6,629 nucleotides of DNA from Anaerolineae bacterium (GTDB lineage: Bacteria > Chloroflexota > Anaerolineae > Anaerolineales > Villigracilaceae), in the NCBI GenBank assembly GCA_003158885.1, contig PMLN01000256.1, positions 483 to 7,111 of the forward strand, given 5' to 3'. The notes beneath the pieces were generated by a model that ran no database searches, was not told the DNA's origin, and saw only the letters and a program-made list of their open reading frames with translations. This document shows positions 1 through 4,755 of the stretch, in pieces (position 1 is the stretch's first letter; every line of letters begins with the position of its first letter). The position numbers and the translations under genes are program-made.

Positions 1-1350
1 GCGGCGGTGGATATCGGCTCGACCACCATCGCTTTGTATCTCTGCGATCTCCGCACCGGCGAAATTCTCGCCGCGGAATCGGAGATGAATCCGCAGATCG
101 TATATGGCGAAGACATCATGTCGCGCATTCAGTATACGATCGAGCACAAGGACGGTCTGGAGAAATTACACCAAGCCGTCATTGATGTCCTCAACAAATT
201 ATTAAAGCTTGCCGCTAGAAAAGCAAAGATCAAAATCGAGAATATTTTGGAAATGGTCTTGGTGGGGAATTCCACCATGCATCATCTCGTGTTGAACCTG
301 CCGCCCAAGGATTTGGGACGCGCACCCTTCGTCCCGGCCATCCATCATTCGTTGGATATCAAAGCGCGCGAGCTTGGCTTGCATATCAACGCGTCCGGCA
401 ACATTCATGTTTTACCGACCATCGCTTCCTTCATCGGTGCGGATACCAGCGGGGTGATCCTTGCGGAAGAGCCTTACAAGCAGGATGAAAATTGGTTGAT
501 CATTGATGTGGGGACGAATGCCGAATTGGTGTTGGGCAACCGCAGCCGCCTGGTTTGCACCTCCACGCCCACCGGCCCCGCGCTCGAAGGCGCGCACGTC
601 GAATATGGAATGCGCGCCGCGCCGGGCGCCATGGAGCGTGTCCACATTGATGAGAAGACCCTCGAACCCAAATATAAAGTTATCGGCGTTGAAGGCTGGA
701 ACACCGACCATGCGGATTTCAAGGGCCACGTCAAGGGGATTTGCGGTTCGGCCATTATAGATGCCGTCGCGGAAATTTTCCGTGTGGGCATCATCGATTC
801 GCGCGGCAGGTTCAAGCGCGGGCTTGAGTCCCCCCGGATCCGCGAGGGCGCAAACGGCTTGGAATATGTAATCGCCTGGTCGGATGAGACATCCATTGGA
901 AGGGACATCCCCATTACGCAGCAGGATGTGAGACAAATCCAGTTGGCGAAAGCCGCCTTGTTCACCGCCGCGCGCACCCTGCTTAAGCGCACGGGTTTGC
1001 AATCTCCTGATAAAATCATTTTGGCAGGCGGCTTTGGAAGTTATATTGATAAGGAAATGGCCATGCTGATCGGTTTGATCCCAGATTGTCCCCTGGAGAA
1101 TGTGTATGCGGTGGGCAACGCCGCCGGCGACGGTGCGCGCATTGCCTTGTTGAACATCGAGAAGCGCAGGGAGATCGAAACGGTCACGCGGCGCGTGGAA
1201 CGGTTCGAGCTTCCCACCGACCCTGAGTTCCAAAATCAGTTCATGATGGCGACCAGTCTCCCGCACATGAGCGAGCCGTTCCCGCACATTGCACATTTGA
1301 TTCCAAATCGCGAAGCGGATCCGCTTGCGAAGAATTTTATGAAAAAATAG
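1..1350 (+). CDS. ASKHA/DUF4445 corrinoid activation protein (RACo-like), 5'-truncated by window
   Basis: The C-terminal 449 residues are visible; the frame is open to base 1, so the GTG at 7 is probably not the start. The family uses ATP hydrolysis to drive reduction of inactive cob(II)amide to cob(I)amide in corrinoid methyltransferase proteins. An actin-like ATPase core is recognisable, numbering from base 1: phosphate-1 motif VDIGSTT (3-9), GNSTMHH (89-95), phosphate-2 motif DVGTNAE (169-175), TPTGPALEGAH soon after, an ICGSAIID segment, adenosine motif LAGGFGS (341-347), and GNAAGDGAR near 372-380. The C-terminus ends NFMKK and has no CxxC cluster. A RamA-type C-terminal 4Fe-4S domain is therefore absent, and any redox centre must be the RACo-type N-terminal 2Fe-2S domain upstream of the window. 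The methyltransferase genes downstream fit this role. The partner corrinoid protein is not visible, so the target (methionine synthase, O-demethylase or CO/CO2 pathway) is open. Confidence 0.9.
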   Translation, partial: AAVDIGSTTIALYLCDLRTGEILAAESEMNPQIVYGEDIMSRIQYTIEHKDGLEKLHQAVIDVLNKLLKLAARKAKIKIENILEMVLVGNSTMHHLVLNLPPKDLGRAPFVPAIHHSLDIKARELGLHINASGNIHVLPTIASFIGADTSGVILAEEPYKQDENWLIIDVGTNAELVLGNRSRLVCTSTPTGPALEGAHVEYGMRAAPGAMERVHIDEKTLEPKYKVIGVEGWNTDHADFKGHVKGICGSAIIDAVAEIFRVGIIDSRGRFKRGLESPRIREGANGLEYVIAWSDETSIGRDIPITQQDVRQIQLAKAALFTAARTLLKRTGLQSPDKIILAGGFGSYIDKEMAMLIGLIPDCPLENVYAVGNAAGDGARIALLNIEKRREIETVTRRVERFELPTDPEFQNQFMMATSLPHMSEPFPHIAHLIPNREADPLAKNFMKK

Positions 1351-1356
1351 CCAGAA

Positions 1357-1389
1357 AATTGGACGCTGAAAAACGCTGATGCCGCTGAT
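1357..1389 (+). repeat. Left imperfect inverted repeat of the GxxExxY cassette
   Basis: AATTGG is followed by three CGCTGA units beginning at 1364, 1374 and 1383, a spacing of 10 and 9 bases. Aligned with the reverse complement of 1775-1808, about 26 of 33 positions match with one single-base gap. The first possible ATG of the GxxExxY gene (1379) lies inside this arm. Confidence 0.6.
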
Positions 1390-1774
1390 GGATGATTTGG
1401 AAAAAACGATGGATAAGAAATCGATCTACAGCGCACCGCTTTATAAGCACTCAGAGCTGACCGAGCAGATTATTGGTGCATTTTATGCCGTCTATTCCGC
1501 CCTGGGTTACGGCTTTTTGGAAAACGTTTGCGCTAAAGCTATCATGATTGAATTGAAACAGCGAGGGTTGAAAGTCCATCATGAATTTCCAATCAAAATT
1601 TATTATGCAGTAAAATCTTTGGTAAATGAACACGAAGCACAGTTGTTGAATTATTTGAAGGCGACACCTTATGAAGTTGGTTTATTACTGAACTTTGGCC
1701 CAAAGCCGGAAACCAAGCGCCGTTCATTCGATAACAATAGAAAAGAATGGTGGCTGGCTCGGAATAAACCTTAA
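1379..1774 (+). CDS. GxxExxY family protein with catalytic core deleted
   Basis: The 131-aa frame matches the GxxExxY family (PD-(D/E)XK nuclease-like fold, function uncertain). It has an N-terminal helix HSELTEQIIGAFYAVYSALG (24-43), the signature segment GFLENVC (45-51), ELKQRGLKVHHEFPIKIYY (58-76), then AVKSLVNEHEAQLLNYLKAT (77-96) and the C-terminal GLLLNFGPKPETKRRSF. Full-length members have about two dozen residues between the YY and AVKSL segments, carrying the DLLVEDKVIVELK-type strand with the catalytic Asp and ExK. Here residues 76 and 77 join directly, so the active site is missing. The signature Tyr is Cys51 (TGC at 1529). ATGs at 1379 and 1388 lie in the flanking repeat. ATG 1409, just before the conserved domain and preceded by a weak TTGGAAA, is the likelier start. 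Probably a non-catalytic remnant, although the frame is intact. Confidence 0.75.
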   Translation: MPLMDDLEKTMDKKSIYSAPLYKHSELTEQIIGAFYAVYSALGYGFLENVCAKAIMIELKQRGLKVHHEFPIKIYYAVKSLVNEHEAQLLNYLKATPYEVGLLLNFGPKPETKRRSFDNNRKEWWLARNKP

Positions 1775-1808
1775 TTCTGCGTTTTCAGCGTTCATCAGCG
1801 TCCCAATT
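1775..1808 (-). repeat. Right imperfect inverted repeat of the GxxExxY cassette
   Basis: Read on the minus strand it begins AATTGGGACGCTGATGAACG, the counterpart of the left arm's AATTGG-ACGCTGAAAAACG. It starts immediately after the TAA (1772-1774) of the GxxExxY gene, so the gene fills the cassette almost completely. Confidence 0.6.
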
Positions 1809-1836
1809 AAGGAAATTTCGGATATTTTGTGCCGTC

Positions 1837-1843
1837 AGGAGAG
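1837..1843 (+). promoter_or_regulatory. Shine-Dalgarno of the homocysteine methyltransferase, fixes its start
   Basis: AGGAGAG at 1837-1843 sits just before ATG 1847, with five bases between AGGAG and ATG. This favours ATG 1847 over the in-frame GTG at 1829, which would place the site inside the coding sequence. Confidence 0.7.
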
Positions 1844-1846
1844 AAA

Positions 1847-2734
1847 ATGAATAGATTTTTGGAAAGACTCGATCAGGGGCAGGTGTTGGTTGCGGACGGG
1901 GCCACCGGCACCAACTTGCAGAAGATGGGCTTGAAGCCCGGCCGCGCGCCGGAAGATTTGGTGATTGACCAGCCCGATCTCCTGCTCAAACTCGAGAGCT
2001 TGTTCGTCGAAGCGGGTTCGGATATCATTCTGACCTGCACCTTTGGCGGCACACGCCTGCGGATGAAGGATTCAAAATATCAGGGTCGCGCTCCGGAAGT
2101 CAATACACGCGCTGCGGAATTGGCTCGCAAGGCTGCTTCCTCCCGCTCCGATGTGCTGATCGCGGGTTCGATGGGGCCGACCGGTTCGATCATGAAACCT
2201 TACGGCCCCATGACTGCGGAGCAGGCCTTTGAAACGTTTGCCGAACAGGCTAAAGCGCTCTCCGATGGCGGCGTGGACTTTCTGGTCATCGAAACGATGT
2301 TCGCTATGGACGAGACCGACGCGGCGTTCAACGGTGCGCGCTCGGTGACCGATCTGCCGATCGTAGTTTCGTTCTCTTATGATCGCGGCGTCCGGACGAT
2401 GATGGGCGTCAAGCCAAAGGATGTGGCGAAGAAATATAAGGAGCTGGGCGCCGCACTCGTGGGTGCGAATTGCGGCACAACGCTTGAAAACATGGAAGCC
2501 ATCCTTAAAGAATATGGCGAGACGATACCGGGCTTTGGCCTATGGGCCAAACCCAATGCAGGCGTTCCGCACATGGATGTCAAAACGGAACAAGGCGTTT
2601 ACGATATGACCCCCGCGGACATGGCCGCCTATGTAAAGAAATATGTGGGTCTGGGCGCGCGCGTCGTGGGCGGTTGCTGCGGTTCGACGCCTGAACATGT
2701 TGCTGCTATTGTAAAGGCGGTTGCCTCTCTCTGA
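1847..2734 (+). CDS. Stand-alone MetH-type homocysteine S-methyltransferase domain
   Basis: The 295-aa protein is the homocysteine S-methyltransferase domain as a separate polypeptide. The family transfers a methyl group to homocysteine, giving methionine, with the thiol activated by zinc. Visible motifs are DGATGTNLQ (17-25), a TCTFGGTRLRM segment, GSMGPTG (107-113), IETMFAMDETDAA, and the zinc ligands Cys209 (GANCG) and Cys277-Cys278 (GGCCGSTPEH). A (beta-alpha)8 barrel of this length is expected. The pterin-binding, B12-binding and reactivation domains of MetH are absent, so the methyl donor must come from another protein, most simply a separate corrinoid protein. The RACo-like gene upstream and MtaA-like gene downstream support corrinoid-linked transfer. 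S-methylmethionine or betaine as donor cannot be excluded from the domain alone. The gene follows the GxxExxY cassette by 38 bases. Confidence 0.88.
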   Translation: MNRFLERLDQGQVLVADGATGTNLQKMGLKPGRAPEDLVIDQPDLLLKLESLFVEAGSDIILTCTFGGTRLRMKDSKYQGRAPEVNTRAAELARKAASSRSDVLIAGSMGPTGSIMKPYGPMTAEQAFETFAEQAKALSDGGVDFLVIETMFAMDETDAAFNGARSVTDLPIVVSFSYDRGVRTMMGVKPKDVAKKYKELGAALVGANCGTTLENMEAILKEYGETIPGFGLWAKPNAGVPHMDVKTEQGVYDMTPADMAAYVKKYVGLGARVVGGCCGSTPEHVAAIVKAVASL

Positions 2735-2741
2735 TACGGAG

Positions 2742-2785
2742 AACACAAAGGGCGCCATGGGACGAACCCGCGTGACCTTTGTGTT
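2742..2785. repeat. Palindrome with 10-bp perfect stem before the MtaA-like gene
   Basis: AACACAAAGG (2742-2751) pairs perfectly with CCTTTGTGTT (2776-2785). G2741 and T2786 could add a wobble pair, and an inner GGG/CCC pairing is possible within the 24-base loop. It begins 7 bases after the stop of the homocysteine methyltransferase and ends 8 bases before ATG 2794. No T-run follows, so it is not a typical terminator. In the transcript it would form a hairpin right where ribosomes must bind for the next gene. It may be a regulatory hairpin or an intergenic repeat remnant. Confidence 0.55.
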
Positions 2786-2793
2786 TGATAAAC

Positions 2794-3789
2794 ATGCCGA
2801 ATCTGCGTGATGATATCCTTGCCCTCCTGAATGGCCGACATATTGAACGTCCACCTTGTTTCTCCGGCTTGATCCATGTGACCTCGGCGGGACTGGAGAG
2901 TGAAGGTCTGGTCTTTCACGAGGTTTATCAAGATGCAAGGAAGATGGCCAAGGCCGCGGCCAGCGCCTATAAGTTGACCGGATTCCCATCCGCCGTTGTG
3001 CCGCTGGATTTATATGTCGAAGCCGAAGCGCTGGGGGCGGAAATTGATTATCGCCGGAACGCACACTATGAATTTCCAACTATCAAAAGGGCGGTATTTC
3101 AGTCCGCAAAAGAAATACAGATTGAGGGCTTGGATCTTTTAAAGCGCGGACGCCTCTCCCTTGTCTGCGATGCCATTCGGATCTTGAAGGAAGATATCGG
3201 CCATCAAGCCGTGATCGGCGCATGGCTGCCGGGGCCTTTCACGCTGATGACCCTCTTGGTTGAGCCTGCCGTCTTGTTCGTCGAAATGAAGCGCCAGCCT
3301 GAAACGGTTCATAATTCGCTCGAACAATTATCTGCCCTCCTTTCACAAGTGGGTCAGGCCTATCACAGCGCGGGTGCGGATTTCTTGACGGTGCATGATA
3401 TGGGTGGTTCTCCCGCCTTTATCGGGCCTGCCCGCTTCGAGCAATTTGTCCTGCCTGCTTTAAAGGATTTGATCGCAGGTCTTCCCAGGCCGCGCGTGTG
3501 TTCCATCTGTGGGAACACAAATGCTTCGATGCCGCTGATCGCGGAAATCGGCGCAGAGGCGATCTCGGTGGATCAAACGAATGACCTCGCCGCCTCGCGT
3601 GCCGTCCTTGGAGCCAAAACTCTCCTGTTCGGGAATATCGATCCTGTGGCGACCCTCAGTTTGGGATCGGTGTCTGATGTACGGGAGGCTGTCGCAAGGT
3701 CAAGGCAGGCGGGCGCGGACGCGGTTTGGCCCGGCTGTGATTTGGTTTTACAAAGCCCCTTGGAAAATATCCGTGCCTTGGTGGAATAG
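2794..3789 (+). CDS. UroD-superfamily MtaA/MtbA-like cobamide methyltransferase
   Basis: A 331-aa protein of the uroporphyrinogen decarboxylase superfamily, methyltransferase branch. It lacks the HemE N-terminal substrate-binding MRQAGR signature and instead has an N-terminus typical of MtaA/CmuA-type proteins (GRHIERPPCFS, then SAYKLTGFPSAVVPLDLYVEAEALG). Also visible are GAWLPGPFTLMTLL, HDMGGSPAFIGP, the metal-site region VCSICGNTN (235-243), SVDQTNDL, FGNIDP, and WPGCDL with Cys315. In methylcobamide:thiol methyltransferases zinc is held by an HxC motif plus a later Cys. Here Ser237 replaces the His, Cys239 and Cys315 remain, and an extra Cys236 precedes the Ser. The substrate is unknown; coenzyme M is unlikely in an ordinary bacterium. 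ATG 2794 was chosen over in-frame TTG 2779, which lies inside the hairpin. No convincing Shine-Dalgarno sequence precedes either. It lies 59 bases after the homocysteine methyltransferase, probably in the same operon. Confidence 0.82.
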   Translation: MPNLRDDILALLNGRHIERPPCFSGLIHVTSAGLESEGLVFHEVYQDARKMAKAAASAYKLTGFPSAVVPLDLYVEAEALGAEIDYRRNAHYEFPTIKRAVFQSAKEIQIEGLDLLKRGRLSLVCDAIRILKEDIGHQAVIGAWLPGPFTLMTLLVEPAVLFVEMKRQPETVHNSLEQLSALLSQVGQAYHSAGADFLTVHDMGGSPAFIGPARFEQFVLPALKDLIAGLPRPRVCSICGNTNASMPLIAEIGAEAISVDQTNDLAASRAVLGAKTLLFGNIDPVATLSLGSVSDVREAVARSRQAGADAVWPGCDLVLQSPLENIRALVE

Positions 3790-3800
3790 GCAAAAGCTGA

Positions 3801-3821
3801 GGTGTGCACATGCACATTTTT
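3801..3821 (+). terminator. Weak Rho-independent terminator-like hairpin after the MtaA-like gene
   Basis: TGTGC (3803-3807), loop ACAT, GCACA (3812-3816), then TTTTT (3817-3821). Two G-T wobble pairs (GG 3801-3802 with TT 3817-3818) could lengthen the stem. It lies 11 bases after the TAG ending at 3789 and plausibly closes the methyltransferase operon. The stem is short, so read-through is likely. TAGAAT at 3821-3826 resembles a -10 box for the next gene but has no recognisable -35. Confidence 0.4.
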
Positions 3822-3868
3822 AGAATATTCGGATGTCTTCAGTTGGCACCAAAGAATAGGAGATTTGA

Positions 3869-4060
3869 ATGTCTAACACAATAACAAGCAAATTGTATTG
3901 GGTTGTAGTAGAAGTCCGTAGTGGAATTCCTGCCGAAATAAGCGCCTTTTCCACTTACGAAAAAGCCAATGAATATTCAGAGTCACTACGAAAGAATATC
4001 AACCTTGACAATGATGAAACAGGTATTTTTGAAATCAATCTAGAAAGCATTCCATCATGA
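3869..4060 (+). CDS. Small unrecognised protein coupled to the MazG-like gene
   Basis: 63 aa, no family recognised. A good TAGGAGA site (3858-3863) precedes ATG 3869, which argues for a real gene. The sequence suggests a small alpha/beta fold: strand LYWVVVEVRSG (9-19), strand IPAEISAFS, an acidic/basic helix TYEKANEYSESLRKNI, then NLDNDETGIFEINLES ending in a strand. There is no signal peptide or membrane segment. Its TGA (4058-4060) overlaps the ATG of the MazG-like gene (ATGA), so the two are probably translationally coupled and act together or need matched amounts. It is about 37% GC over 170 counted bases, while the adjoining MazG-like gene is about 58%, which suggests a different origin. 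Confidence 0.72.
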   Translation: MSNTITSKLYWVVVEVRSGIPAEISAFSTYEKANEYSESLRKNINLDNDETGIFEINLESIPS

Positions 4061-4386
4061 ACTTCACCGAATATCAAACCAAATCCCGCGCCACCGCCAA
4101 ATATCCCGTCATCGGGCATGGCGTCATCTATCCCACGCTTGGTCTGACCAATGAAGCCGGCGAGGTGGCGGGCAAGATCAAGAAGGTCTTCCGCGATAAG
4201 GACGGCATCATCAGCGATGAGACCCGTGAGGCCCTCAAAGCCGAACTTGGCGATGTGCTCTGGTATCTTTCCCAAACCGCCACCGAACTGGGCCTGTCCC
4301 TCGATGAGATTGCCGAATACAACCTCGCCAAACTGCTGGATCGCCAGGCGCGCGGCAAAATTCGAGGCGATGGCGATAATCGCTGA
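4057..4386 (+). CDS. MazG-like nucleotide pyrophosphohydrolase
   Basis: 109-aa all-alpha NTP pyrophosphohydrolase of the MazG-like superfamily, a usual length for the single-domain forms. These enzymes hydrolyse (d)NTPs to the monophosphate and pyrophosphate, often on non-canonical nucleotides, with Mg2+. The metal-binding helices are visible: TNEAGEVAGKIKK with Glu33 and Glu36, and AELGDVLWYLS with Glu63 and Asp66, giving an ExxE...ExxD arrangement with 26 residues between. The usual first Glu of EExxE is Asn32. The C-terminus, LLDRQARGKIRGDGDNR, resembles the conserved tail of the short MazG-like group. It has no separate Shine-Dalgarno and overlaps the preceding small gene by four bases. 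It is shorter than, and distinct from, the duplicated-domain housekeeping MazG. The substrate cannot be read from the sequence. Confidence 0.88.
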   Translation: MNFTEYQTKSRATAKYPVIGHGVIYPTLGLTNEAGEVAGKIKKVFRDKDGIISDETREALKAELGDVLWYLSQTATELGLSLDEIAEYNLAKLLDRQARGKIRGDGDNR

Positions 4387-4497
4387 TCGAAACCCGATAT
4401 CTGCAAGTCGTGAAGCATAAAATTTTTCCGTTCTCCATTCCGCATCCTCCATGGACCTTCCCGCCGTCCTCCGTCTTCGGTCAAATCACCTCCCTTC

Positions 4498-4592
4498 ACG
4501 ATCCCCGATTCTCGAATAACGATTCCCGATTTTCCCATTTCCAATCCCCTTTTCCCTTTTCCCCTTCCCCCTTATTACGATTTCCGACTCCC
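4498..4592 (+). repeat. Three degenerate copies of ACGATTCCCGATT
   Basis: ACGATCCCCGATT at 4498-4510 and ACGATTCCCGATT at 4519-4531 differ at one of 13 positions and start 21 bases apart. A more diverged copy, ACGATTTCCGACT, is at 4577-4589. The pyrimidine run lies between copies two and three. Function unknown. Confidence 0.5.
4545..4573. other. 29-nt pyrimidine run with perfect mirror repeat and minus-strand G-quadruplex motif
   Basis: 4545-4573 contains only C and T. Bases 4545-4565 read T-C4-T4-C3-T4-C4-T, a perfect 21-nt mirror repeat centred on 4555, the class of sequence able to form intramolecular triplex (H-DNA) under supercoiling. On the minus strand the same stretch gives G5-A2-G4-A4-G3-A4-G4 (4571 down to 4546), four G-tracts with loops of 2, 4 and 4, which meets the usual G-quadruplex pattern. 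Structure formation is inferred from pattern only. Confidence 0.65.
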
Positions 4593-4701
4593 AAATCAGA
4601 ATTTTCAAACCACAATCCTTTAAAACGGCCTGCTTTACCAACCTGTTTATACCTCGTAAGGAATTTCTAATCTTTCTCCTACACAAACTCCCCTTGCTTT
4701 T

Positions 4702-4710
4702 TGGTACAAT
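4702..4710 (+). promoter_or_regulatory. Probable clpC promoter (extended -10)
   Basis: TGGTACAAT fits an extended -10 element (TG-N-TACAAT, five of six bases of TATAAT). A -35 at the right distance (around 4681-4688, ACACAAAC) is poor, as expected if the extended -10 carries recognition. Transcription would begin near 4716-4718, leaving a leader of about 40 bases. An alternative pair, TTGCTT (4694) with GATAGT (4718), is weaker. Confidence 0.45.
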
Positions 4711-4755
4711 CATTCCTGATAGTTCTTGTCGGATTGGAGATTTGGAGAATAACTT

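Larger units (their letters stand above)
1357..1808. mobile_element. Repeat-flanked GxxExxY cassette inserted in the methyltransferase operon
   Basis: A 452-bp unit is bounded by imperfect inverted repeats (1357-1389 and 1775-1808) and contains one small AT-rich gene. Two counted lines within the gene (1561-1680) are about 35% GC, against clearly GC-rich flanking genes. Both ends begin with AATT, which is palindromic, so it could be repeat or target duplication. No transposase is encoded, so movement would have to be in trans, or the unit is a relic. Treating it as mobile is inference from the inverted repeats and base composition; I recall GxxExxY genes commonly lying in such repeats but cannot check that here. 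Confidence 0.5.
4387..4700. other. Non-coding region with degenerate repeats between mazG-like gene and clpC
   Basis: No credible gene or RNA gene was found. An 86-codon frame (4410-4670) is Pro/Phe/Ser-rich, simply reflecting pyrimidine-rich repeats, and has no ribosome-binding site. The left part carries a period-7 motif: CCGTCCT (4464), CCGTCTT (4471), then CGGTCAA (4478). Next come ACGATTCCCGATT-type repeats and a long pyrimidine run. Most of 4430-4575 is strongly biased to C and T on the plus strand. No clear terminator for the MazG-like gene was found. Confidence 0.6.

Noticed and set aside
412..1296. 294-codon open frame on the minus strand
   Set aside because: Lies wholly antisense to the activase gene, matches no family I recognise, and is a typical long shadow frame in GC-rich codons.
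1357..1389. CGCTGA units as a CRISPR array
   Set aside because: Units are too short, too close and degenerate, without spacers; they pair with an inverted copy across the gene instead.
2742..2785. Hairpin as a Rho-independent terminator
   Set aside because: No run of T follows the stem, and the next gene continues in the same direction 8 bases later.
4370..4386. GCGATAATCGC hairpin as terminator of the MazG-like gene
   Set aside because: The stem is only four pairs with a three-base loop, lies inside the coding sequence, and has no T-run after it.
4478..4484. GGTCAAA resembling a CtsR half-site upstream of clpC
   Set aside because: CtsR needs two tandem heptads; only one is present, and it lies over 200 bases before the promoter.
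4410..4670. 86-codon plus-strand frame
   Set aside because: Low-complexity Pro/Phe/Ser product of pyrimidine-rich repeats, with no ribosome-binding site or family signature.
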